64,000 nucleotides of DNA from Physcomitrium patens (GCF_000002425.4 NC_037255.1:10124436-10188435); one strand, 5' to 3'; positions 25,610 to 36,240 are shown, counted from the first letter of the stretch. A program made the numbers and translations. The notes: generated by a model not told the origin, from the letters alone.

Positions 25610-26907
25610 TATCGTATTACGTGCTTTCCTGCTCGAGAACGCGCCGGGCGTCTGGCTGTAGAAGGTAGTATAGAGATTCGCCAATAGTCAAGCAGTCTAT
25701 CAGTTTTTGACTGTTGGAATATAAACGACTGCAAGAATACACCGTAAATCTATACGGATGCCCTTCGACTGCTCGTCAAAGTCCTTTTTGTCCCGGCCAG
25801 TAGGTCTCTAGACGTTATAGTGAACCCCGAACAACCCAAACTGCTAATCTTCGACACCGCTTTATACTCACGATCTTGTATCCACTAACTGTGTTGTTAG
25901 ATTAATCCAATAAATTTCATTCACTCCGCATACTCAATCCTATAAACACCTTTTTAATTCTTCATCACAGACGTAATTCGATTTCACAAAATAGTCAAGA
26001 GTAATCAAACCCACTTCATTAAAATCCCGATTTACCATTACAACACTGACTTCAGCAACGATTGCCTCAGTCTTCCCAAAACCCTATGAAGAAAAAAAAA
26101 ACCAATTCTCTGTCTTCTTTCCCTGCCCGAAGCATGGAGCTAGCTCTCTCGATCCTAAAAATCCATAAAAAAAAACCTCCTAAAACTTATTCCCTCCCTT
26201 AACCTTATCCTCTGAATTTCTTCAATCTTCCGTCTTGGATCCGAAATTGGCTCCCACCGTCAGAGCTTGGATCCGAAATTGGCTCTCGCCATCAAGGCTT
26301 AGATCCAAAATTGGCTCTTGCCGTCAGAGCTTTCTCCTCTGTTTTTACCTTTGAGAAATCTTTTTACCGAAAGGACGTTCTTGGAACGGCACAAGGGACG
26401 GAACAGCCTGAAACAGAATCGGAGCCCGTAATCCAGACCACATTGAGTCGCACGACTAATTCAGGTCTCATATTGGAAAAGAGTCCAATGATAAGACCCA
26501 GATGTTCCCGTAATTGGATCAAATAGGTGCTTCGCGTCAGATTAGCTGAGCCCCATAGTAAGACCTGGATTTTCCTCTAATTAGATTGTATTGAGTTGCC
26601 CGACCAATTCAGGTCTCATATTGGGTAAGAGGGCTCGGATTGGATTCTTGAAATTGGATCCAATTGGCTCTTCGAACCAAGCTCACCCGTCGTGTGAATT
26701 GGTCCTTTTTCTTTCTGCTGACTCCCGTTATTGGAATTGAACGGAGCATTTCAGTATGCCCCGGCTGACTGCAACGGGGTGACTGACCCTGGCCTCCCAG
26801 TATTTGCACTGGAATTGGTCGTTGCTCCCAATATTCGAGGTAATTGAACATTAATAAAAGTCCTCTTTCTTTATATTTTCAGAGTATACTCGTGTTACAA
26901 TACAACA
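25610..26907 (-). repeat. Gypsy A 5' LTR
   Basis: Second 1,298-bp LTR copy. It ends (plus strand) TACAATACAACA and is followed by the target duplication CCGC. As the 5' LTR on the minus strand it holds the promoter; TATA-like AT stretches are present near its outer end but no single TATA box stands out. Confidence 0.92.
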
Positions 26908-28096
26908 CCGCAATCCATTTTAAATGCAAAATCTTAGCAACTTCAGTAACTGCTAAAGATGTCCTAGGATTAGAATTTATTGTAAACATTTCTGGTGCTT
27001 CAAATATGAGTACTTTATTTCTTTATTGATTGGATACTCCTCCTTGAAGAGATGGAAATACAGTTTCTTCAAAACGACAATTTTACAAACATGCACGTAA
27101 TAATGTGCCAGTTGATGGATTAATGATACGAATAATGCTTGGTGAATCAAAACCAACATATATGCCTTCTTGTCGATGAGCTCCAATGGTACGTCATTGA
27201 AGTTCTAGTATTCGAATCCAAGCACGGAAACCAAATACTCATAAGTAAGATACATTTGGAACACGACCCAAAATGAGCTCATGTGGTGAAATAATTTCAA
27301 GAGAAGAAGGGCAGAGGCGTATTAATGCTGCAACATGTAAAACTGCATGATCTCACATAGATGCAAGTAGATTTTCATAAAAGAAGAGTGGCCGGGTAAT
27401 GAGTTGTATACACTTTATAAATGACTCTGCAAGTCCATTTTGAGTATGTTCATATGGAACACAATATATAAACTCGATTCATGTTGCAGTACAACAGTCT
27501 TCAAAAGACTTTGATGCAAATTCTTTTGTATTATCCACACGCAATATTTTTATAGGATAATCAAGAAAATGTACCCAAAATCGAATAAGCATAAATATAA
27601 GATTGGCAAACACCATGTTTCGAATTGATAATAATGAAACATGTGATTGTTTACCTGATGCATCAACAAGGACCAAAAAATAATGAGATGGTCTTGATAT
27701 TGGATTAATAGGACTATAAATATCACCATGCAATCTTTCAAGCATTGGTGGTAATTCTTGTGGAAGTTTCCAAATTGAAGGTTGAGTAATCATTTTACCT
27801 TGCAGGCATGCACAACATAATTCCATAGAATCTACATCTGCAGGCTTTAAATTGTACCCAGATATACATATAATGATTTTTCTAAATAATGTGGATCCTA
27901 GATATTTCAACCATTCATGCCAGAGAGAAACACGACTCTTTGAGATAGATGATGCAAAATTAAATATAATGGGAGGCCGAATCATAATTTGGTATAAACC
28001 ATTTTCTATAGCAAAAGATTTTTCAATAATTTTATGGTTCTTCGTAAAAACGAAAACCTCTTTTTTATTTAAAGTGGCAGTCAAGACATGACAACC
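26908..28096 (-). pseudogene. Copia integrase (segment between the two Gypsy inserts)
   Basis: Minus strand. The open part 27479-28156 runs into the LTR of Gypsy B; the Copia part begins at 28096. It shows the GAG-pre-integrase LWHEWLKYLGSTLF, the CCACLQGK zinc half, then the core with LHGDIYSP (first Asp), FLVLVDASG and ILRVDNTKEF (second Asp). Weaker C-terminal integrase sequence follows in 26977-27470. Stops and frame changes break it. It catalysed integration of the Copia cDNA. Confidence 0.83.
28092..28096. repeat. Target duplication of Gypsy B (left)
   Basis: CAACC before the left LTR; TAACC after the right LTR at 34212-34216 (four of five bases kept). Both copies lie in the Copia coding frame. 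Confidence 0.7.
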
Positions 28097-28257
28097 TGTC
28101 ATGGACACAGAAACACAGATTTGAGATCTAACAAGAAGTTCAAGAAGAACTGGCAAGAACTAGATTAATCAGATGAATACAAGAACAACAACAGAGAGGT
28201 GAGCTAGAGCTCCAAGAGATGTGTTGTCGAGACTAAAGAACTCTTCAGCCTCGATTC

Positions 28258-28267
28258 TAATATATAC
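28258..28267 (-). promoter_or_regulatory. TATA box in the Gypsy B LTR
   Basis: Minus strand GTATATATTA. It lies about 40 bp downstream (in the element's direction) of the nearest heat-shock element and upstream of the presumed R region. The same box is in the other LTR near 33980. Confidence 0.65.
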
Positions 28268-28307
28268 TCCTATTTAGGAAGCTTCTCAAGCGACTTCTAC
28301 CAATTAA

Positions 28308-28325
28308 GAAGCTTCTAGAAGGTTC
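28308..28325 (-). promoter_or_regulatory. Heat-shock element, four perfect units
   Basis: Plus strand GAAGCTTCTAGAAGGTTC, alternating GAA and TTC blocks with 2-nt spacing (nGAAnnTTCnnGAAnnTTCn). A fifth unit follows with one mismatch (GAG). Confidence 0.75.
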
Positions 28326-28336
28326 CAGAGACTTAC

Positions 28337-28354
28337 TTCTAGAAGGTTCTAGAA
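28337..28354 (-). promoter_or_regulatory. Heat-shock element, four perfect units
   Basis: Plus strand TTCTAGAAGGTTCTAGAA: TTC, GAA, TTC, GAA at 5-nt spacing, exactly the heat-shock-factor consensus. The same sequence recurs at 28438-28455 and at 34054-34071 in the other LTR. Confidence 0.78.
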
Positions 28355-28408
28355 ACTTATCTCTAAAAGGTTCTAAGGACTATGTCTCTAACATCTTCTA
28401 CCAACTAA

Positions 28409-28421
28409 GAAGCTTCTAGAA
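28409..28421 (-). promoter_or_regulatory. Heat-shock element, three perfect units
   Basis: Plus strand GAAGCTTCTAGAA; the fourth unit is TTT instead of TTC. It is the equivalent of 28308-28325 in the second 101-bp repeat. Confidence 0.7.
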
Positions 28422-28437
28422 GGTTTCAGAGACTTAC

Positions 28438-28455
28438 TTCTAGAAGGTTCTAGAA
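28438..28455 (-). promoter_or_regulatory. Heat-shock element, four perfect units
   Basis: Identical to the element at 28337-28354. A further GAAGGTTC pair is at 28467-28474. Confidence 0.78.
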
Positions 28456-28494
28456 ACTTGTCTCTAGAAGGTTCTAAGGACTATGTACCTAACA

Positions 28495-28510
28495 TCACCC
28501 CTTCTTTTAG
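28495..28510 (-). promoter_or_regulatory. Gypsy B polypurine tract
   Basis: Minus strand AAAAGAAGGGGTGA directly before the 3' LTR. Confidence 0.72.
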
Positions 28511-28995
28511 CTTCGAGGTCTCTGAGAAGCAATGTTGTTGTTAATCACTACCAACGCAAGAAAATAAAGATCTGTTGTATGATGTCTGCTATGAATTCCA
28601 ACTATTGTTCACAAGGCAAGTGGTTCATCGGCCCTTGAAGCCAATGGTAGAGGCCCACTCCTTCAACTTTTGACCAAGCATGAACTTCGGTGTCCTCATT
28701 GTGAAATTATCCTGCAAATTCACCTTCTGGCTGACCATTGTAAGCAGGCTCGGACTCAAATACAATCACCAATGATCGGTTACTCGGTATCCTCCGTCGT
28801 CATTGTGGTATAGGCGGTTCTTCATCTCGAGGTCACCTTCGTGAGCTAGTCGGTTGAGATAATCTGACTGGCATAGTATCTATCTCTTGGCTATCCATAT
28901 CAGAAGACCAAACTATGGCTATTGAAAAAATTCTATTTTATCTTGGAGAAAATAACTACAACAACTATGAATTTTGGTGGTGTTCTCTCCCTTTC

Positions 28996-29358
28996 TTATA
29001 TTCTTGGGTGAGCAACTTTCAGAAGGAAGCTATCGTCGAACCGGCTTAGGTTTATGAGGATATTGTTGATGAAACTCCTGTACCTTTTGCGGTGCATTGG
29101 CGAGATTTTCAGCTGGCTTCCACGTTCGCTCATTAATGTCATAGCCGCACCAATGAACAAGATACTCCAACTTGCCCCATCTTTGCCGTGAATCCAGTAC
29201 CTTTTCAACCTCGTATTCCTCATGGTTCTCGATCTCAATACTAGGTGGCGGACATTGCACTCTTCAAAGAAAAGCGACTCTCGATAAGGCTCCAACAGAG
29301 AAACATGAAAGACTGGATGTACCTTCATAGAAATCGGTAATTCCAGACGGTACGCCAC
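28996..29358 (-). pseudogene. Gypsy B integrase C-terminus and chromodomain
   Basis: In one frame (28996-29358) the integrase tail reads [20 protein letters not shown]. After a frame change near 29260 the chromodomain appears (29030-29260): [20 protein letters not shown], then [18 protein letters not shown]. Chromodomains of chromoviruses steer integration towards particular chromatin. The frame break shows that the present copy is inactive. Confidence 0.85.
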
Positions 29359-29739
29359 TGGATTGATTTACTTCTGGATGATAAATAGTCCCAATCTTTG
29401 ATAGTCCAACTTATCACATGGACGCTTGGTCTTGATATTCCGTCGAAGAAGCCATATTTTATTTCTAATTTTGAAAGTAGGTGCTTAATTCCGAAATCTA
29501 TCTGCAGACGCTTTGTAGGATTCTTGAGCGGATTGTAATTGAAGCTTCAACATATTTTGAAGCTCTGATAGTTGTTTTGTAAATCCTTTAGCTGCTCGAT
29601 TGTTATTTGTTGACGGACTCAATAAATCAAGCTTTGGATGATATCCATAGTTGAAAAATAATAATATGTATTGAGTCGACGCATGGAGGGTGTTGTTACA
29701 TGTAAACTCGACTAGCGGCAGATATGTGATCCAATCGTC

Positions 29740-30087
29740 TTACTGATAGTTGATGCTGCATCGTAAGTATTGTTCCAAGACTTGGTTCACCCGTTCCATT
29801 TGGCCATCAATTTGAGGATGAAAAGCCGAAGAAAGCTTCATATCCACCTTTAGTATCTCGAAGAGAGATCTCCAAAACTTTGATACAAATTGGGTTCCTC
29901 GATCTAATACGATATCATCTGGTAGTCCATGATATCGATACACATTATCAAGAAAGAACCTTGCTGTGACTTCACTGGATGATATCTTCTTGCAAGGGAC
30001 AAAGTGCGCCATCTTTGTAAGCCGATCTACCATGACCAAGATGTTGTCAAATGAGTTCGATGATAGCAGGTCTGTGATGAAGTCCAT
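29740..30087 (-). pseudogene. Gypsy B integrase catalytic core
   Basis: MDFITDLLSSNSFDNILVMV with the first Asp, then HGLPDDIVLDRGTQFVSKFW with the second, and FHPQIDGQMERVNQ with the catalytic Glu: the full D,D(35)E set is visible. The frame is the same as the RT upstream; stops interrupt the zinc-finger region between 30087 and 30316. Confidence 0.88.
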
Positions 30088-30315
30088 GGAAATTGAAAAC
30101 CATGGTCAACGTAGAATCGACAATGGCTGTAGGAGTCCATTAGGGCAATGCCGAGGATTCTTCGATCTTGAACAGATGTCGCAAGAGAGGAAAAAATCTT
30201 TCACATCCTTCCACATTTGGGGCCACCAAAAATCTTGAGAAATAAGCTCCAAGGTCTTCTTGAATCCAAAATGTCCCACAGCTGAAAAATCGTGGCGAGA
30301 TTGAAGGACTCGGAG

Positions 30316-31365
30316 TCATGCTAGTCCTTTTGGGATAAATAATCGCTCCTCAAAGTATAAAAGATCTCCCTCCACCTTGAACTTGTCGTCATTGGCATAC
30401 TGCTTAATATCAATGGCAACTGAATCTTCAATGGTCACGGCACGTACTTGATTCAGGAAGTCAGCATCAATTGGATTAATAGTAGCGCAAAGCTGAAATT
30501 GCTCTGGCTTCAACAATATCATACATTGTTGATCAAACGTTGCTTCTACAGCCTTTGGTACAAGATACGATCTCCTCGATAAGGCATCAGATAGTCCTTG
30601 TTGCTTTCCAGGCCGATAAGTGATAACAAAATCTAACCTAGATAGCAAAATACTCCACCGAGCTTGACGTCGATTTAGAACTCAAACGGACATGAAATAC
30701 TCCAATTTCTTGTGATCTATGTATACGGTCACTGGCTGTGCAGCTCCTTCAAGAAAATGACGCCATTCTTGGAAAGAATCCACTATAGCAAGAAGTTCCT
30801 TATCATGGATCTCATAATTGATTTCAGCAGCAGAGAACTTTCGAGAATAGAATGTAACCGGATGGAGTTTCTTGTCTTCTCCCATTTCTGAAAGTACAGC
30901 TCCTAAAGCAAAATCCGAAGCATCAATTTCTAAATAAAAGGCCTTTGTAAAGGCTGAATGTATCAAGATTGGAGCCGTAATAAAAGGAATTTTTAGGTCT
31001 TGAAACGCCTTCTCTGCTAGAGGTCTTCATTCCAGCTTATTCTTGTATGTCAACCGAGTGAGAGAAGCAGCAACTTGAGAGTAATTCTTGATGAAGATCT
31101 GATTGAAGTTGGCAAAGCTAAGAAAGCATTGTACTTCTGTCACCGTCTTCGGAACCTCCCAGGACACGATTGCTTCCACCTTCTTGGGGTCCATTTTCAA
31201 GCCTTCCGTCGTCGCAACGAATCCCAAAAACTCCATCTCTATTTGGTGAAATAAACACTTCTCCAACTTGGCATATAGTTCTTGCTCGCGTAGTTTCTCC
31301 AAGACCAAACGAACGTGCTTTTCATGCTCTTCCTCATTTTTGGAGAATATCATAATATCATCCAA
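30316..31365 (-). pseudogene. Gypsy B RT (second half) and RNase H
   Basis: Three open pieces in one frame (31027-31365, 30682-30966, 30316-30648). The first starts at the catalytic DDIMIFSK of the YxDD box and runs through the thumb (EMEFLGFVATTEG). RNase H follows: FYLEIDASDFALGAVLSE, FYSRKFSAAE and the connection region [20 protein letters not shown]. Stops separate the pieces. Confidence 0.88.
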
Positions 31366-31590
31366 ATAGATGACAACAAAATCGTCAAGGTGCTCTCAGA
31401 AAATATCATTCATCATATGTTAAAAGACCGCTAGAGCATTGGTAAGACCAAAAGGCATGACATTATACTCAAAATGGCCATACCTTGTACGAAACGCTGT
31501 CTTCCACTCATCTCCTTCCTTGATTCGTACGAGGTTGTAAGCTCCCCTTAGATCAATTTTTGTAAAGATCCTTACACGTCCAAGTTGTTC

Positions 31591-32502
31591 TTAGAGACTA
31601 GAAATCAAGGGTAGCGGATAACAATTCTTCTTTGTTACCTTGATGTGGCCTCGATAGTCTACACACATCCGCAATGAGCCATCTTTCTTCTTTACAAATA
31701 AGGTGGGTGCTCCAGTTGACGATTTTGAATGACGAATGAAGTTCTTGGCTAGATTCTCGTCGATGTACTTCCGTAACTCTGTCGACTCTATCTGCGATAG
31801 ATTGTAGATTGGGCCAAAAGGCGGTTGTGCTCTTTCTTGTAAGTCTATGGCGCAATCATATAGTTTGTGTTCCGCTAGCATGTCGGCATTTTTCTTTTGA
31901 AACACGTCTTTAAAATCCTTATATTGCTCAGGTATACTTGTTGTCGAGGTCTTCTCCCCGGTAGTTGGAGCCGCATAAATGATAAACGATGTGCCTTTGT
32001 TAGACGAACTTATAAACGCTCTTGCTTCAATGAATAAAGATTTCTCTATTCGGGATTTTTTACTAGGCTTGCTCTTGGATGGTTTTGTGGGAAATGTGAT
32101 CTTTCGCAACCTCCAATCTATGAATGGGTTATGCTTTTCCAACCAGGAAAGACCAAGAATAACAGGATTTGATGAAGTTCTAATAATATTGAAAATAATA
32201 TGACTACTATGGCCCTTAAACGTCACTTCTATAGGTTCTGATTCATGGGTGACACTACCAGACAATAAAGGTCGCCCATCTATAACCTCCACGTGAACAG
32301 GTTTGGATTTTTGTACTAAAGGGATCTTATGACACTTCCCAAATTCTTCGTATAAGAAACAAGCAGATACTCCTAAATCTAATAATGCTAAGGTTCTCAA
32401 TTTCTGAGGGCTAATTAGCAAAGGGATTATAAAGCAAAAGACAGGTTGAGCGGAAAGAAAGAAACTTGGTTGTTGTTGCAATATTTCACTGTCCAGCCGC
32501 AC
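31591..32502 (-). pseudogene. Gypsy B protease and RT start
   Basis: The protease shows [16 protein letters not shown], where the usual D-S-G-A has become D-L-G-V, and [17 protein letters not shown]. The RT start follows: [40 protein letters not shown]. The altered active-site triplet argues against a working protease in this copy. Confidence 0.85.
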
Positions 32503-32507
32503 GATTC

Positions 32508-33563
32508 TTATTGTGGCTGGGCATCCTCGTTTTCTTGAACAAATGTGCCCCTAGTCCTGACAATATGTTGATTTTTCTTCTTGGGGCAGTTTCTAACTTT
32601 GTGGCCTTTTTCATCATAATACAAGCATAAACCTTCCTCCGTACGCCGTTTTTTTTCTTCTAGGATAAGGGATTTGACACGTACCGCATCAATTTGCATG
32701 TCTTCTACCTCTGAATGTGAATTCACGCTGCTTGTCGACATAGTTGGGGCGTGGCGAACCATATGTTGTCTTGAACATTGGTCTTGTCGGCATTGGAATA
32801 GGCGGTTATCGCACTTCACAGCTTGGCTAATAGCTTCGTTGAGCATTTGTAGATTAGGAAGAGTTAACAGCAAATCCTTCACATCATCCCTTAAACCCCA
32901 ATAGAATTGACTCATCAACGCTTCTTCATCCCAATTGATGTCGCATGCTAATTACCTGAAGTCCGATGCATAGACTGATGTAGAGCGCATCCCTTGTCCT
33001 AGTAACCGAATCTTTGTTGTAGTCCATCGAACCTTGTCATGTTCACCAAATGCTTCCGCAAACACCTCCAAAAAGATTTCAAAGTTGTTTAGTATGGACG
33101 ATCGTTTCTCAAACAAAGGATCAAACCATGATAGAGCTTGTCCTGTAAGTAAGGTTCCAACAAGCCCAACACGTGACTCCTCCGTTGGATAGCGTTCAGG
33201 CTCTAAAACTGTTATCAATCTGATTTGATTGATGAATCCTCGAAACTTGGAACACATACCATCGAACTTGTTCGAAAGGCTAACTCGGGGCTCCTTATAT
33301 TGTAGAACTAGCGGTGCTTGTCGAACCTGAGGCAAAGTTGCTTCTCCAAGTGTAGAAATTTGAGGCTGGTGCAACCTAGATTGTGCCATCCCAGATGCTC
33401 CATCATTATGAAGCCTTGCCACGACTCCTTCAATCTTTGCAGTTCTTTGCGATAACGTAGCTAAGGCATTCATGATAGCATCCAACTTGGGCTCCGAACT
33501 TTTCGTCATACTAATGTTTTGGCCTCCGGCCATTATAAGAGAAGGATAGAAATGAGTGTACAA
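32508..33563 (-). pseudogene. Gypsy B gag with degenerate zinc knuckle
   Basis: Two open pieces in one frame (32952-33563 and 32508-32918). Retrotrans_gag features: ALSWFDPLFEKRSS, then FYWGLRDDVKDLLLTLP. The knuckle reads CLYYDEKGHKVRNC, so the second Cys is Tyr. A single stop near 32950 divides it. Confidence 0.83.
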
Positions 33564-33813
33564 GAAGACAATATTGGTTTAAAGGAGGGTACTCCACAAT
33601 CTCTAAAATGCCTTAATAGCTTCAAGAAAAGGGGTAATCCACTCTCTCCAAGAAGAATAAGACTCCAATATTGTAACAAAAGAAGTATCAGTTTAGAGGA
33701 GGATAATCCACAACCTCTAAAATGCTAGTACACTTCCAAGCATAGGAGTAATCTACACTCTAACGAGGAAGAAACTAGCTCTGATATCTGAGGTGAGTGA
33801 AGTCTTGACAAAC

Positions 33814-34211
33814 TGTCATGGACACAGAAATACAGACTCGAGATCTAACAAGAAGTTCAAGAAGAAGTGGCAAGAACTAGATTAATCGGATGAATACAAG
33901 AACAACACCAGAGAGGTGAGCTAGAGCTCCAAGAGATGTATTGTCGAGACTAAAGAACTCTTCAGCCTCGATTTCAATATATACTCCTATTTAGGAATCT
34001 TCTCAAGCGACTTCTACCAACTAGGAAGCTTCTAGAAGGTTCTAGAGACTTACTTCTAGAAGGTTCTAGAAACTTATCTCTAGAAGGTTCTAAGGACTAT
34101 GTCTCTAACATCTTCTACCAACTAAGAAGCTTCTAGAAGGTTTTAGAGACTTATTTTTAGAAGGTTCTAGAAACTTGTCTCTAGAAGGTTCTAAAGACTA
34201 TGTCCCTAACA
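33814..34211 (-). repeat. Gypsy B 5' LTR
   Basis: Promoter-bearing copy in minus orientation. It holds the same heat-shock-element clusters, for example TTC/GAA/TTC/GAA at 34054-34071, and the TATA box. About 27 nt inside the element, at 33775-33786, minus strand GATATCAGAGC partly matches an initiator-tRNA-Met primer site (TATCAGAGC); this is weak. Confidence 0.92.
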
Positions 34212-34216
34212 TAACC

Positions 34217-34460
34217 ATTAATACGCACATCTCGGTAGCTGATCAAACTCTGAGGTGCTGAGAGTGCAAACATCGCATGTTTATATTTTATGATGGAACA
34301 AGTAGGTAATTTTACCATCGCTATGCCCTCTTGGAAACAAAATAAATTTACTCTAACTATGGTCACCATATTTTTAGTTTGCCAAGTTGAAGATTTTTCA
34401 ATAAAAAATCATCTATCTTACAAGATAGTATGTGTTGTTGAAGAATCAATGAGTACATCA
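34217..34460 (-). pseudogene. Copia protease and pre-integrase fragment
   Basis: Minus strand. VLIDSSTTHT resembles the Copia protease DSGATHH, and the following SYRDVRING leads to the border of Gypsy B; the frame continues beyond the insertion into the integrase at 28096. It contains stops. Confidence 0.65.
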
Positions 34461-34614
34461 TTTGATTCATCACCATAGGTTCTATCATTCATATAAGCCT
34501 CTAAGTCATCAACACCAATTGAATCCATAGACACATCCTGGTATGAACTTCACGAGCTTCAGCTCGTAATTTCTTATTTTCTTAGAATATTTTAATAAAA
34601 TATTCTGAAGTACG

Positions 34615-34656
34615 GCATGCATGTGCTAAATGTCCAATCGTTCCACACGTATGGCA
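34615..34656 (-). pseudogene. Copia gag zinc knuckle
   Basis: CHTCGTIGHLAHAC, a complete C-x2-C-x4-H-x4-C motif on the minus strand, between the gag body and the protease remnant. Confidence 0.8.
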
Positions 34657-35037
34657 AGAATGCATCTCTGATTTTTATTTTCTACTATAATTAATAGTAG
34701 AATGTTTATTCTTTCCATATGGATAGAAATGGTTTTGACTATGACTACCTTGATACTTATGAGCATGTTATTCATGTTTATATAATTTTTTCTTAGATTT
34801 TAAAATATTAAGTGCATGAGATTCTGGAATTGTAGTTACAATAGGACGAGCTTCCGCATTGCACAAGAGTAGCTCATTTTGTTTCTTCACAAAAAGTAGA
34901 TAGGACATGAGATCAGAATGACTGTGAAATTTCATGTTCATATATTATTATGCAAGCACAGCAGATACATGAGGAAATATAGAGAAAGTTTTTTCAATCA
35001 TTTCTTCTTCAAAAATGCTTTGTCCACATAATCGTAA

Positions 35038-35487
35038 TTATGAGACAATACTATACATTTCACTATTGAAAGCATTTAAATTTGGAAAATCCAAGACATG
35101 TAAATGTGTCCAATTATGACACGCACGTGGAAGAAAAATGGTCTTTTGATGATCAAACTTAGATTTAAGATTCTTCCAAAGTTCTGCAGGATCTTCTATT
35201 TCCAAATATTGATGTTGTAATGCAGGTACAAGATGACAACAAAGGAGAAGAAGTGCTTTCCAACAAATAGCAAGAGATAAAGAAATACTTATTGTAGGAG
35301 ATTCTTCAAACATAATGGCATTCGAGAGTTGTTCTATAAATAAATTTGTTTTTGCCATTTTTGTCCATAATAGATAATTGTTTCCATCCATAGTCAATGG
35401 TGGAAATAAAAGAGCTTGAAAATGTTGGGATGCACTGGTAATAGTTGGAATCATAGTAGAAGCAGTTGAAGATGTTGAAGCATTCAT
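35038..35487 (-). pseudogene. Copia gag (UBN2-type)
   Basis: Starts MNASTSSTAST; has the Copia gag pattern DGNNYLLWTKMAKTNL, then PAELWKNLKSKFDHQ and DFPNLNAFNSEM. It would form the particle shell. It ends at a stop at 35038 where gag should continue, so it is truncated. Confidence 0.82.
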
Positions 35488-35586
35488 TATAAATAAATCT
35501 GTAAAGAAAATACAAGATCAAGTAGAAAAGTTGAGTAAAACGTACCTTAAAATATAAAGTCAAATAAAATGATAAACTTAAACTTG

Positions 35587-35589
<3 letters not shown>

Positions 35590-35639
<50 letters not shown>
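35590..35639. repeat. (TA)25 microsatellite in the Copia leader
   Basis: Uninterrupted TA run of 50 bp between gag and the 5' LTR; it expanded after or with the insertion. Confidence 0.95.
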
Positions 35640-35642
<3 letters not shown>

Positions 35643-35968
35643 AAAGAGATTTTAGATTAAGGCAATAGAACAACAATAAAATGGCGCAGCAAGCAGCGGT
35701 AGGACGGCAGCAGTACGAAGCAAGGGCGGGACACAGTAGGAAGCAAGGAGTAGGGAGCAAGCTAGGGTGGAGTTGGGCTGGATCAAGTATTCTAAGCAAG
35801 CAGGGCAGAGAGTGGAACAAGTGCTCTAAGCAAGCTAATGTATGAGGGGCCAGTAAGAAGAACAAGATCATTAAGCAAACACTAAGCAAGGGTATCAATA
35901 GGTTTGAAGAGTCAAAGACTAGAGCAAAAAATTGTGATAGTGTGTAGAAGAGAGTCGTACTGATAACG

Positions 35969-36240
35969 TGTTGAAAATGTTTAGAAAGACACAAGAGTAA
36001 TAGTAAGTCATACATACACACAAGAGTAGTAGTAAGTCATATACATAAGAGGGTTTCTAAGGAGAGAGAGCTTCACACCCAAAAATCTATTGATCTGGTT
36101 GTATCTCGTATACAAGAAGAGAAAAGAGGAGAGGATAAATAGTACTTCTCCATTAGACTCTAAATACTGTAGCTACAATATTTATTGTAATCCACAGTAA
36201 ATATTATAGAGAGCACCAACTACATTTAATGGTCTCAACA
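35969..36240 (-). repeat. Copia 5' LTR
   Basis: 272 bp, followed by the GTCTT duplication. Just inside it the minus strand reads CGTTATCAGTACGACTC, a possible primer site of the kind seen in some plant Copia elements; the tRNA is not assigned. Confidence 0.9.

Larger units (their letters stand above)
19040..26907 (-). mobile_element. Ty3/Gypsy retrotransposon A, nested in the Copia element
   Basis: Two LTRs of identical length (1,298 bp) bound 5.3 kb of internal sequence. Minus-strand order is gag, CCHC knuckle, protease, RT, RNase H, integrase with a GPY-type C-terminal end, the Gypsy order. The primer binding site next to the right LTR matches the 3' end of tRNA-Trp, and a polypurine tract lies next to the left LTR. 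The LTRs differ by roughly 5 percent by eye. Several in-frame stops, many explicable as C-to-T change, make it defective. No chromodomain is visible after the integrase. Confidence 0.93.
28097..28494 (-). repeat. Gypsy B 3' LTR
   Basis: 398 bp, equal in length to 33814-34211. It contains two tandem units of about 101 bp, each starting CTTCTACCAA(T/C)TAAGAAGC and holding two heat-shock-element clusters. Confidence 0.93.
28097..34211 (-). mobile_element. Ty3/Gypsy chromovirus B with heat-shock-element LTRs, nested in the Copia element
   Basis: Two 398-bp LTRs (TGTCATGG...CTAACA) bound a 5.3-kb interior. Minus-strand order is gag, knuckle, protease, RT, RNase H, integrase, chromodomain, the chromovirus order. 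By-eye alignment of the LTRs gives about 19 differences in 398 bp, some 15 of them transitions. Gag and pol lie in different frames; the chromodomain is in a third frame, so at least one shift is damage. Several stops are present. The insertion splits the Copia protease/integrase region. Confidence 0.93.
16502..36240 (-). mobile_element. Ty1/Copia LTR retrotransposon, split by two nested Gypsy elements
   Basis: About 270-bp LTRs begin TGTTGA and end CTCAAC(A/C), flanked by the 5-bp duplication GTCTT. Removing the two inserts leaves about 5.75 kb, a normal Copia length. Reading on the minus strand from right to left: gag (35038-35487), zinc knuckle (34615-34656), protease remnant, integrase (either side of Gypsy B), then RT and RNase H (16982-18781), which is the Copia order with integrase before RT. 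In-frame stops interrupt every part, so it is dead. The LTRs differ at roughly two dozen positions, more than those of the inserts, as expected for the older host element. Confidence 0.93.

Noticed and set aside
32742..32904. Plus-strand open frames inside the retrotransposon block
   Set aside because: They are antisense shadows of gag and pol, which all run on the minus strand.
16502..36240. CRISPR array or prokaryotic gene content
   Set aside because: Repeats are LTRs and tandem units in LTRs; no regularly spaced short repeats with unique spacers exist anywhere in the window.
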